Part shown: positions 8,687 through 14,000 of the stretch, piece by piece
Position numbering within the stretch: the stretch's first letter is position 1
Layout: every line of letters begins with the position of its first letter
DNA from: Owenia fusiformis
Lineage: Eukaryota; Annelida; Polychaeta; Sabellida; Oweniidae
Length of the DNA: 14,000 bases
Direction of reading: 5' to 3'
Assembly (NCBI GenBank): GCA_903813345.2
Contig: CAIIXF020000421.1
Span: 1-14,000, forward strand
Translations under genes and position numbers: made by a program
The notes under the pieces: generated by a model
The model's database searches: none
Told to the model about the DNA's origin: nothing
What the model saw: the letters and a program-made list of their open reading frames with translations, nothing else

Positions 8687-9479
8687 TTCTATTGTATACT
8701 GTTATTTCTTCGAGCACTGTACCTATGTATTTATTATGTACTAGTTTATGTTTGTATTGCTTCATTGTGTAAATCAGAATGTTTGTATGTTGTAGAATGC
8801 TACAGTTCCACTATGATTTTCTGGACAAGTTTGTGGACAGGAGCATGTACGAACTCATGGAGATGGATACAGACAGGTATTTTTAGTATAATACTTTAAT
8901 TTTAAAATACATTTTTGTAATTTCTTTTGTTTAAATCATAATTTTCAATTTTATTATCATGGTCAGTGGTGCAAGTAGTGCATGAATAGAGAATATCCTT
9001 CTTTTTGCAGCCTGTATTTTGCCCTGTCCGAAAATAGTCTGGAGGAATCCATAAAACCCGAGCTAAGAGAGGAATTCGAGCGGGAAAAGAACAACTGGCT
9101 CCCCCGAACCGACACGGCTGAGCACAGACAACTGGACCGGAGAAAGCCTGGTATTTTCAAATTGGAGGCGGAGGGGGACCAAATGACAGCGTTGTGCTCC
9201 AAAACTTACTGCCTCTACGACAGTCAGAGTGACACGGTAAAATTTAGCTGCAAGGGGCTAAATAAAAATCAATTTGAAAATCCGATGGAACTGTATAAGA
9301 AAGTGTTGGACACCAACGAAGCCCAGTCGGGAGTCAATATTGGATTCAGGATGATGCAAAATCGAATGCATACGTACCATCAAGAACGTCTGGGCTTCAG
9401 TAATTTCTATTGTAAAAGGAAGCTAAATCCAGATGGCAGCACAGAACCTCTTGACATAACCCTTACCCCGTCACAATGA
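1403..9479 (+). CDS. Intron-rich protein-primed family B DNA polymerase (Polinton/adintovirus-type) with N-terminal zinc fingers; 17 coding exons
   Basis: Predicted coding segments: 1403-1581, 1977-2093, 2278-2391, 2588-2692, 2815-2904, 3129-3260, 3428-3712, 3888-6008, 6133-6353, 6629-6731, 6917-7152, 7390-7839, 7993-8063, 8174-8319, 8426-8641, 8796-8876 and 9011-9479. They give 1711 codons and a TGA, with all 16 introns GT-AG and the frame unbroken. Domain order: C2H2-type fingers (residues 8-56), basic patch (77-80), acidic segment (203-245), conserved pre-polymerase region (about 290-430), OTU-like block (447-546), zinc finger (562-582), Exo I D627/E629, acidic insert (about 722-848), Exo II N884/D889, Exo III Y1050/D1054, motif A D1152, GCYFHGH block (1234-1240), motif B K1452-G1460, motif C D1553/D1555, KxY 1620-1622. 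The family copies linear DNA from a protein primer with 3'-5' proofreading. Here all catalytic residues that I can place are kept, so activity is plausible. No other Polinton gene is nearby. The start ATG has a good context (aacATGg). Confidence 0.9.
1977..2093 (+). CDS. Coding exon 2: basic linker
   Basis: Residues 60-99, entered through acceptor TTGCAG at 1976 and left through CG|GTAATA at 2093. The frame is kept across both borders at phase 2. The segment is polar and Pro-rich, with RKRR at residues 77-80 followed by SP, a candidate monopartite nuclear localisation signal. No fold is recognised. Confidence 0.7.
2278..2391 (+). CDS. Coding exon 3: Ser/Asn-rich linker
   Basis: Residues 99-137, between acceptor TTTTCAG and donor AG|GTAAGT, both phase 2. 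The peptide is rich in Ser, Gly and Asn and probably disordered. It opens with Arg-Leu-Asn, as does the next exon, and exon 5 opens with Thr-Leu-Asn. No known domain is visible. Confidence 0.65.
2588..2692 (+). CDS. Coding exon 4: Ser/Thr-rich linker
   Basis: Residues 137-172, between acceptor ATTCAG at 2587 and donor AC|GTAAGT at 2692, phase 2 at both ends. It is Ser/Thr-rich and probably disordered. The opening bases GCTAAATGA resemble those of exon 3 (GCTTAATGA). This hints at an old exon duplication. Confidence 0.65.
2815..2904 (+). CDS. Coding exon 5: Thr/Pro-rich linker
   Basis: Residues 172-202, between acceptor CATCTAG at 2814 and donor CA|GTGAGT at 2904, phase 2 at both ends. It is rich in Thr, Ser and Pro, has no recognisable fold, and opens with Thr-Leu-Asn in the manner of exons 3 and 4. 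Confidence 0.65.
3129..3260 (+). CDS. Coding exon 6: acidic segment
   Basis: Residues 202-246. Acceptor TTCTAG ends at 3128 and donor CA|GTAAGT follows 3260. Residues 203-245 contain 13 Asp/Glu and no Lys/Arg, with interspersed Leu, Phe and Trp. This resembles acidic activation or protein-docking segments, but no specific family is assigned. The acceptor is followed by AGAG, so alternative AGs exist two and four bases on. Using the first of these (3130) brings an early stop, which favours 3129. Confidence 0.7.
3428..3712 (+). CDS. Coding exon 7: start of the conserved polymerase N-terminal region
   Basis: Residues 246-341. The exon enters at acceptor TATTTAG and leaves at AAG|GTAAAA. Its last third, ending in a Ser-Leu-Gly-Phe-Val-Leu-x-Asn-Arg-Glu-Thr-Gly stretch, continues into exon 8 and matches, from my memory of the family, the conserved segment before the polymerase proper in Polinton-like PolB proteins. 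The first part shows no recognisable domain. Confidence 0.8.
3727..3824 (+). repeat. T-rich GTTTT low-complexity tract in intron 7
   Basis: Most of the intron between exons 7 and 8 is built from GTTTT, TTTTG and TTTG units. This is slippage-type simple sequence, not a gene. It could supply extra pyrimidine tract upstream of the acceptor at 3887. Confidence 0.8.
3888..6008 (+). CDS. Coding exon 8: OTU-like block, zinc finger, Exo I and Exo II
   Basis: Residues 341-1048, the largest exon. The open frame extends back to 3832, but an acceptor (ATTTAAG at 3887) in phase with exon 7 shows that the ATG there is intronic. DNLCLFR at 447-453 with Cys450, plus a His-containing GHLSYIKN near 545-552, resembles the D-x-x-C and His signature of OTU cysteine proteases. 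A C-x2-C-x12-H-x3-C finger follows at 562-582. Exo I is YDME with D627 and E629. Exo II is N884-x3-Y-D889. Between them lies an Asp/Glu-rich insert of about 125 residues (722-848). YFPYE and the following helical region are typical of DNA_pol_B_2. The donor is TTAAG|GTTAGT. Confidence 0.92.
6133..6353 (+). CDS. Coding exon 9: Exo III motif and pre-palm region
   Basis: Residues 1048-1122. The exon opens one residue before YNDRD (Y1050 to D1054), the Y-x3-D Exo III motif. A helical stretch follows, then a K-x-N-N-I-V-G-G segment that in this family leads to the palm. The donor GAG|GTAAGT is phase 1 and lies directly next to an inserted MITE. Confidence 0.9.
6361..6536. mobile_element. 176-bp MITE with TA target duplication in intron 9
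   Basis: The ends are imperfect inverted repeats. The left end begins CAGTAGAACCTGTCTTAGTG, and the right end read on the opposite strand begins CAGTAAAACCTATGTGTAGTG. The repeats run for about 27 bp into AACACT. The element is flanked by TA at 6359-6360 and 6537-6538, the target duplication of the Tc1/mariner/pogo superfamily. TAGTGGACAC occurs twice inside the left half. There is no room for a transposase, so this is a non-autonomous element. It makes up most of the 275-bp intron. Confidence 0.82.
6629..6731 (+). CDS. Coding exon 10: first half of polymerase motif A
   Basis: Residues 1122-1156. The conserved Pro-Ser-Ile-Ile-Phe-x-Arg-Tyr-His segment leads to FDANAL, with metal-binding Asp1152. 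The intron falls inside the Leu1156 codon (CT|GTGAGT), within motif A itself. Confidence 0.9.
6917..7152 (+). CDS. Coding exon 11: second half of motif A and linker to GCYFHGH block
   Basis: Residues 1156-1235. It opens with the rest of motif A (YLWAL) and runs through a Lys/Glu-rich region to EFNGC. The intron splits the Cys1235 codon (T|GT), phase 1. The region between motifs A and B is about 295 residues long, large enough to hold the TPR2-type insertion of protein-primed polymerases. Confidence 0.88.
7390..7839 (+). CDS. Coding exon 12: GCYFHGH block and inter-motif region
   Basis: Residues 1235-1385. It completes GCYFHGHDC (1234-1242), a sequence reminiscent of the Cys/His knot of Vsr-like nucleases and common in Polinton-type polymerases. 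A charged, probably helical segment rich in Glu, Arg and Lys follows, and then an E-V-D-I-x-V-P-x-H-L stretch near 1332 that is typical of the family. The donor ATAG|GTATGT is phase 1. Confidence 0.9.
7993..8063 (+). CDS. Coding exon 13: short palm/fingers segment
   Basis: Residues 1385-1408, between acceptor TTTTAG at 7992 and donor GAG|GTAGGT at 8063. The peptide, with Ser-Asp-Leu-Leu-Lys-Trp-Tyr-x-x-His-Gly-Leu, matches the segment that precedes motif B in this family. The exit is phase 0, the only phase-0 intron in the gene. Confidence 0.85.
8174..8319 (+). CDS. Coding exon 14: first half of motif B
   Basis: Residues 1409-1457. The exon ends with K1452-L-I-G-N1456 and the first two bases of Ser1457, then donor AG|GTAACA. 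Lys1452 is the nucleotide-binding Lys of K-x3-N-S-x-Y-G. The intron cuts motif B between Asn and Tyr. Confidence 0.9.
8426..8641 (+). CDS. Coding exon 15: second half of motif B and following helices
   Basis: Residues 1457-1529. It opens with the rest of motif B (Ala-Tyr1459-Gly1460), then a Lys/Arg/Glu-rich helical stretch. The donor CAG|GTAAGA is followed within 10 bases by a CA-repeat microsatellite in the intron. Confidence 0.9.
8649..8685 (+). repeat. (CA)n microsatellite in intron 15
   Basis: An almost pure CA tract of about 36 bases with one interruption lies directly after the splice donor of exon 15. It is probably polymorphic in length and has no coding role. Confidence 0.95.
8796..8876 (+). 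CDS. Coding exon 16: most of motif C
   Basis: Residues 1529-1556. It ends in MDTD (D1553, D1555) plus two bases of Ser1556 before donor AG|GTATTT. These are the two metal-ligand Asp residues of the DTDS motif C. The intron falls immediately after the second one. Confidence 0.9.
9011..9479 (+). CDS. Coding exon 17: end of motif C, KxY motif and C-terminus
   Basis: Residues 1556-1711 and the TGA at 9477-9479. It opens with the Ser-Leu-Tyr-Phe that completes motif C. KTY at 1620-1622 fits the KxY motif that positions the primer end in family B polymerases. The C-terminal tail contains Gly-Phe-Arg-x-x-x-x-Arg-Met and a Phe-Tyr-Cys-Lys-Arg segment. The last 25 codons recur in decayed form at 9979-10050. 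Confidence 0.9.
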
Positions 9480-9745
9480 ACATTTTATATGTTTGGTAAA
9501 TCAAACCGAATTAATTTGTGAAGAACTGCGTTGTATTGTTTTGTTGTATTGTAAATGCATTGTGTTGATTGCATTGCATTATAATTCAAATGTAGAATGC
9601 AACCCGCTACTTGCATGACAATTGGTTGACGCATTTCACGATGATACATTCCAGTGAAACAGTTAAAATGTTTCAAATTGATAAAAGTAATTGGATATTT
9701 GGGACCTGCAAACCTAAAATACGGGAATGGATTTTGAAAAATGTG

Positions 9746-9751
9746 AATAAA
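9746..9751 (+). promoter_or_regulatory. Candidate poly(A) signal of the polymerase gene
   Basis: AATAAA lies 267 bases after the stop codon and is followed within 15 bases by a CT-rich stretch. Further AATAAA copies occur at 9912 and 10227, the second in the duplicated 3' region. Alternative ends of the transcript are therefore possible. Confidence 0.4.
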
Positions 9752-9978
9752 TAAGCGTTCTCTCTATTAGAGTTTAACACAGGATCTGTCATTGGAACGA
9801 TGCTTTCCGTATATTTACGAAACTTAAAATTATTTTAGAAGAAAATAATGATGAATTTGGGAAATACTAAGTGATTTTTGGGAATATAACAAAAAAAAAA
9901 TTGAAATTGCTAATAAAACAAAGTTTGAAAACTATCACGTATCGATGTACATCCTTGTTGTTGTAAATTATAATTAAT

Positions 9979-10050
9979 TTTTATTGCAAAAGGAGTCTGA
10001 CTTCAGATGGATGCACCGAACCTTTGAATATAACCCTTATCCCGCCATAA
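9979..10050 (+). pseudogene. Decayed duplicate of the polymerase C-terminal codons
   Basis: This stretch reads in one open frame into TAA at 10048-10050 and aligns without gaps to most of codons 9405-9479 of the real gene. Lys-Arg, Leu, Asp-Gly, Thr-Glu-Pro-Leu, Ile-Thr-Leu and Pro are shared. It lacks any upstream polymerase sequence. A possible acceptor (CAAAAG at 9992) would leave it in phase with the gene's phase-2 donors, so an alternative last exon cannot be ruled out. A duplicated relic is more likely. Confidence 0.6.
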
Positions 10051-10486
10051 TGAACGTTTGTTTGATTTATAAATCAATATGAACTGAATTGTGAAATACT
10101 ACATTGTATTGTATTTTTGAATTGTTACTATATTGTAAATGCATTGCATTGTAACTGTAATGTATAGAATACAACCCACTATTTATCAATAGATTGACAT
10201 TTGGAACCTTCAAACATAAATTGGGGAATAAATTTTGAAAAACGTGAACAAAATGGCATTCTCTCTATTAACATTTAACACGGGATTTGTCATTGAAACG
10301 AAGCAGTTCCTATATTTACGAAAAATAAAATTATTTTAGAAGAAGATTGTGATCAATTAGGGAAATGCAATCTGAATTTTGGAATTTTAAGTAACTAGTA
10401 TGTAAACTTTGAATACTCTCCCGCATCAATGTACATGCATGTTACTGTAAATAATAATTTGAATATGTATGTAACACTGCGTAAAA

Positions 10487-11010
10487 CTGCTGTTATCCGG
10501 GAAAATGCGACGTTAATGGAAATCCAGTATTAGCGACTGATGCAATAAAATGCAAAGATATAACAGATCCGGATCACTGGTTAATGCAGACGTCTCATTA
10601 AGCCGTGTTTTATCAGTATTAGAAGATGCGGATATATGTTTCATCTTAATTTTTGCATCAGGCAATAACATGTTAATATTTTAATATAGTTCTGCATCGA
10701 ACAATGCAATATAATGCAACAAGGAAGTTATTATGCGGGAAAATGCAATTTATATGGAAACCTGGGATTAATGGATGATACGCGTTAATGCAAAAACAAA
10801 TAAATCTGCATAGTTGGGAAATGCAAATGTTTCATTAAACCGTGTTTTGTCAGTATTATATGATACAGCTATGTTTTACACATTTTTTGGCATCAACCAG
10901 TAACATATTTATATTACACATATATTGCTGCATCCGGTAACAAACATGTTAATATTCTGCATTTGCTCTGGGAACCCAGCATTAACGGCTGGTATCGTAA
11001 AATGCAGGAA
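10487..11010. repeat. Diverged tandem repeat, unit about 237 bp
   Basis: Matching landmarks recur at a spacing of 236-238 bp: TTATCCGGGAAAATGC (10493) with TTATGCGGGAAAATGC (10731), CCGTGTTTTATCAGTATTA (10603) with CCGTGTTTTGTCAGTATTA (10840), and GCAATAACATG with CCAGTAACATA. A partial third copy starts near 10968 (CCAGCATTAACGGCTG). The units are rich in ATGCA. No coding frame spans them. Confidence 0.75.
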
Positions 11011-13080
11011 AAGTAGAGATCCGCGTAAATGTTAAGTATGTTCACCACGGAAAAGGGATGCCGATCCAAGTAAATCCTATCTTGAATAATAGCGGATGTA
11101 ACCGTGATCCAAATAAACAAAAGAATATGCTCGATAATTATTACATGAGGCGGAGAAAATCTAATCTTGCATAACTCTGTAATGGGAACCCTGATGATCC
11201 AAGAAAATGCAAGATTCGTATTATACCAAATCATACAATAGTTCTATCGCATTTTCCATATATATTCTGTATTGAACAATAAAGGTCTCTGTTAATTCTT
11301 GGATATTTTTCCTATTTTGAGATACGTGGTATTTAAGATGGACATATACCTACATTATTTAATCCATAAGCTTATAAGTTTTAGATATTATTGTATAGCT
11401 AGATGACGAAATGTGATTCCCCGTATATTGTTGGATCGGGGAATGCAATGGAAATGTATTGGGATAATGTTGTATTTTGCAAATCCATGGAATTTTCTTA
11501 TTGCTTAATTTTGCATCGCTTAATGCAAGAAAGTTGTATTCCTGTAAAAATTTTGCTTAGGCAAATCATTTAATAAATAACTGTTTTACATAATTTATTC
11601 GTTTAAGATCCGGGGTTATCATTTCTTGCATGTGTCTGCATCTCTAGAAATTGATATAGTATGCATAAATATATTAATTCGGTACACCAGCCAATTATGG
11701 GAATACATTTTTGCGTATTCACATTAGTGGGTCCAAGAATGCATGAAATATAATTTCCATATATATCCGGTTTACATTACTGTTCATATAACTTTTATCT
11801 CCATTTCATTATGGGCAATAAAGATATACAATGCAATACAATTAGGCTACGTAATTCATCAAAGTAACTGTTTTGCATAATTTATGTGTTGTTAGATCAG
11901 GGGTTGTAGTTCCTTTCATATTATTCATCTCTAGAATTGTATTATTTCCTTTATACGAATAGCAATGCATCAAAGCTGCCCGTTTCGAAAAACGCAATCT
12001 TGGATTGTTACCGGGTCCCTGGGGCTTTTATTGGTTGTATTGATAAAATGAACAGTTTTGTACAAATTGGGGAATATTTAGTTCAAATAATCACGATAGG
12101 GTGTCATTATGATGTTTGTGTCTGCAATTATTGCCCAGCAGATGTTAACCGGTAAACTAATTATTCCAAGGTTTCTAAATTTAGAATATCGAAACGACTC
12201 TCACTGTAACAATTACACCGGTGGTCTAGAGGTGGAATCCTCGGTTCCTGCGCGGGAAGTGTCTGTTCGAATCCCATTCCGTCCCAATATATTATTGTAT
12301 ATTTTTCTTTTGTGAGAAATTTTCAAGATCGCCATATATCTGCATTATTTAATCCGTGAATGTTAATTTTTGAATATTTTTATTAAGCTAGATGATGAAA
12401 TTTTATTCCCCGTATATGGTTCGATCAGGGAATGCAATGAAATGTATTTTGGATAATGTGGTATAAGGAGATCCGAGAAATTTACTTTATTGATTCATTT
12501 TGCATCACTTTGTTTTATTGCAAGAAAGCTGTATTCCCGTATAAATCGGGATTAGGCTCATCAAAATAACTGTTACGCATAATACATGTGTTGTAAGATC
12601 AGGGGTTATTATTTCTTGCATATTTCTGCATCTCTAGAATCGGTAATTTTATTTCCTGCATATAGTTGGATATGCAATAGTATGTGCTGGATAAATATAA
12701 CAGATATAAAAAATATAGTTTTGGCGTATTTCTCCTCATTGGTCGATGACGAAATATAATTTTCGCATTCTTTGCATAAAATAAGTACTTGACAATAGAA
12801 AATCACAAATTGATTAATAATGCATATAACACGCCGTGACGTGATCCAACAATATCCAATAAAAAGAATGAACAATCATTACTTGATGCCGAAGTTTCCC
12901 GTCTTGCATAACTCATTCGTCGGAACCCCGGTGCTCCAGAGAAATACAAATCCTATACAATCTGCATTACTTAATCATCCTCTCGCATTTTTATTCCCGG
13001 AATGTGCGAAACGGCCGTTGTTTCTTTCTAAATTTTCTTTTGATACGATAATTTTACTTGCTTGACTATCTCCGCATCTT
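11011..13080. repeat. Gene-free, TGCA-rich DNA built of degenerate long-period repeats
   Basis: A module of about 75 bp containing AGATC-GGGGTT and CATCTCTAGAA occurs three times (about 11575, 11863 and 12564). A second module with GCTAGATGA, CCCCGTATAT and GGGAATGCAATG occurs at about 11337-11480 and 12328-12465, offset about 988 bp. A third with GTGATCCAA, TCTTGCATAACTC and GGAACCC occurs at about 11103 and 12840. The few open frames here (for example 10914-11234 on the - strand) fall in repeats and show no domain. This resembles old satellite or mobile-element remnants. Confidence 0.65.
12215..12284 (+). pseudogene. tRNA-Gly(TCC)-like relic or SINE head
   Basis: Box A fits TGGTCTAGAGG (12222-12232) and box B fits GTTCGAATC (12265-12273). 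A 7-nt loop with T33 and TCC as anticodon is closed by an anticodon stem with 4 of 5 pairs, and the variable loop has 5 nt. The acceptor stem keeps about 4 of 7 pairs and the T stem about 3 of 5, counting G-U pairs, so it is unlikely to make a working tRNA. It may be a dead tRNA copy or the RNA polymerase III promoter part of a SINE. No clear SINE body or A-tail follows. Confidence 0.5.
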
Positions 13081-13093
13081 TTAATCTAATTAT

Positions 13094-13120
13094 TAGGAGG
13101 CCCCATCGGGGGGCCTCCTA
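13094..13120. repeat. Perfect GC-rich hairpin
   Basis: Arms of 11 bases (TAGGAGGCCCC and GGGGCCTCCTA) flank a 5-base spacer. Such a GC-rich stem stands out in this AT-rich setting. It could be a transposon end structure. There is no nearby coding region on either strand for it to terminate. Confidence 0.8.
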
Positions 13121-13146
13121 TCAATTTTGTAGATATTATTCTTTAT

Positions 13147-13174
13147 TAGACTCCAGATGTCAATCTGGAGTCTA
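13147..13174. repeat. Perfect 12-bp hairpin
   Basis: The arms TAGACTCCAGAT and ATCTGGAGTCTA flank a 4-base loop, GTCA, 27 bases after the previous hairpin. The two hairpins share no arm sequence except the outer TAG. Confidence 0.85.
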
Positions 13175-13198
13175 TTGTTTTTGCCAGTATTCTTCTTC

Positions 13199-13222
13199 AT
13201 TATTATTATTATTATTATTATT
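13199..13222 (+). repeat. (ATT)n microsatellite
   Basis: About eight ATT units in a row lie between the paired hairpins and the GGTC-rich region. Confidence 0.95.
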
Positions 13223-13253
13223 CTTCCAACGTTTTCTCCTTAACTAGAAGACA

Positions 13254-13380
13254 TTGAGTCAAGACCTGTATATGGTTAATTCAGGTCCAGTATCTAGTTT
13301 CTCGGAAATTAGGTCAAATTTTTATCTAGGTCAAAGGTCAGGAACTGGGTCAAATCCAGTACTTTGTCACTTTTTTCAAT
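13254..13380 (+). repeat. GGTC-rich degenerate simple repeat
   Basis: GGTCA, GGTCC and GTCAAG units recur at irregular spacing. The same vocabulary returns in more compact form at 13727-13830, so both tracts probably share an origin. There is no coding signal. Confidence 0.55.
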
Positions 13381-13419
13381 TTTCTCAGTCGTCCTTCAGT
13401 ATTTTCGATCCGGGTTTTT

Positions 13420-13499
13420 TTCATTGTGTTCCTCATAAAAAAGTAGGAAAGCTAGGGTCGATTTAGTTTTTTGATATCTCGAACCGATTTCGAGATATC
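13420..13499. repeat. 80-bp direct repeat, copy 1, with palindrome
   Basis: This 80-bp block is identical to 13921-14000, at an offset of 501 bp. Its right end is a hairpin with 11-base arms, GATATCTCGAA (13473) and TTCGAGATATC (13489), around CCGAT. Exact identity in a region where the other repeats are strongly diverged points to recent duplication, conversion or mobile-element activity. Confidence 0.9.
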
Positions 13500-13726
13500 A
13501 GTGTCCGAAAACGAGGTCCGAAAAAAAGTTCTCCGAATCCGATGTCCAGGATAATAGTCTTATAGGAAATTTTCTCAGGATTCCGAATCTGAAAACCGAA
13601 TTGATATCCGACTTCCGGTTCAGGAGTTATGACGTTTTGAAAGTTCGAGGAAAATCGATCTGATGGTACCCTTATAGAATGTCAAGAAAAGTGAAATAAA
13701 ATTGAAAAAATACCAGTCCAGTCCAT

Positions 13727-13830
13727 TTCCAGGTCCAAGTCAAGGTCAAGTCCAGGTCCAAGTCCAGTTTTGTCCAAGTCAAGTCTAGGTCCAAATCCAG
13801 TCCAGGACCTAGATCAAAATTTAGGTCTAT
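13727..13830 (+). repeat. GTCCAGGTCCAAG tandem tract
   Basis: Units of 6-12 bases (GGTCCA, AAGTCA, AGTCCA) are repeated with variations. It is a simple minisatellite. The open frame at 13770-13967 is an artefact of it. Confidence 0.8.
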
Positions 13831-13867
13831 CCTATCCTTTCTATCTAGATGATCTTATTCTGGATGA

Positions 13868-13923
13868 TTCTCCCTTCCTATCTATCCTTCCTTCCTATCC
13901 TTCCTTCCTATTCTATCCTATTC
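13868..13923 (+). repeat. Pyrimidine tract of CCTTC and CCTAT units
   Basis: The strand is almost pure C/T with A at unit ends, including CCTTCCTTCCTAT repeats. This is simple sequence lying directly against the second copy of the 80-bp repeat. Confidence 0.85.
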
Positions 13924-14000
13924 ATTGTGTTCCTCATAAAAAAGTAGGAAAGCTAGGGTCGATTTAGTTTTTTGATATCTCGAACCGATTTCGAGATATC
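13921..14000. repeat. 80-bp direct repeat, copy 2 (runs to the window edge)
   Basis: This copy is identical to 13420-13499, including the 11-base-arm palindrome that ends exactly at the window end. The repeat may continue outside, so its true length and whether the 501-bp period goes on are unknown. Confidence 0.9.

Larger units (their letters stand above)
9402..10458 (+). repeat. Tandem duplication of the gene's 3' end (two diverged copies)
   Basis: Copy 1 is about 9402-9975 and copy 2 about 9976-10458. Landmarks match in order: AAAAGG at 9414 and 9988 (offset 574), the stop-codon region, ATTGTAAATGCATTG, GGGAAT(G/A) before ATTTTGAAAAA, TTCTCTCTATTA, TTACGAAA, AAAATTATTTTAGAAGAA and ATCGATGTACAT against ATCAATGTACAT. 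Copy 1 holds the true last codons and 3' UTR. Copy 2 is substituted throughout and has small indels, so the duplication is old. Confidence 0.85.

Noticed and set aside
1403-9479. A complete Polinton/Maverick element or an active endogenous virus
   Set aside because: Only the polymerase is present. No integrase, ATPase, protease, capsid gene or terminal inverted repeats are seen in the window.
10914-11234. 106-codon open frame on the - strand
   Set aside because: It lies in degenerate repeat DNA, shows no recognisable motif, and its equivalents in the other repeat copies are not open.
13328-13340. Perfect AGGTCA-A-AGGTCA direct repeat, a nuclear-receptor DR1 site
   Set aside because: It sits inside a GGTC-rich simple repeat where such a match is expected by chance, and no gene is near.
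1-14000. CRISPR arrays, rRNA genes or riboswitches
   Set aside because: No regularly spaced identical short repeats with unique spacers, no rRNA core sequences and no known aptamer were seen. The sequence is eukaryotic in character.

Overview
The window looks like nuclear DNA from an invertebrate animal. It is AT-rich, carries a gene split by short introns (106-395 bp) with GT-AG borders, and has a MITE, microsatellites and diverged satellite-like repeats around it. No bacterial operon or compact viral layout is seen. The species cannot be named from the sequence alone.

Layout. 81-426 is a degenerate tandem repeat. 427-1397 is non-coding and probably holds the promoter, a short 5' UTR exon ending at 635 and a 762-bp leader intron. 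1403-9479 on the + strand is one large gene that I assemble as 17 coding exons, 1711 codons plus stop, with no frameshift or internal stop. 9402-10458 is a diverged tandem duplication of the gene's 3' end. 10459-13080 is gene-free DNA made of degenerate repeats rich in TGCA, with one tRNA-Gly-like relic. 13094-14000 holds perfect hairpins, low-complexity tracts and an exact 80-bp direct repeat carrying a palindrome.

The gene encodes a family B DNA polymerase of the protein-primed type (DNA_pol_B_2), the kind found in Polinton/Maverick elements and adintovirus-like viruses. Exo I, II and III, palm motifs A, B and C and the KxY motif are all present, so both exonuclease and polymerase centres look intact. 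In front of the polymerase lie two C2H2-type zinc fingers, a Ser/Thr-rich linker with a basic patch, an acidic segment, an OTU-protease-like block and a third zinc finger. No integrase, packaging ATPase, capsid gene or terminal inverted repeat is visible, so the gene stands alone. Its intron density and intact frame suggest a host-resident, perhaps domesticated, gene rather than a mobile copy. That is inference.

Most notable: introns cut all three polymerase catalytic motifs; the first eight introns are all phase 2; a TA-flanked MITE begins just after a splice donor; and the gene's 3' end is duplicated in tandem with a still readable C-terminal tail.
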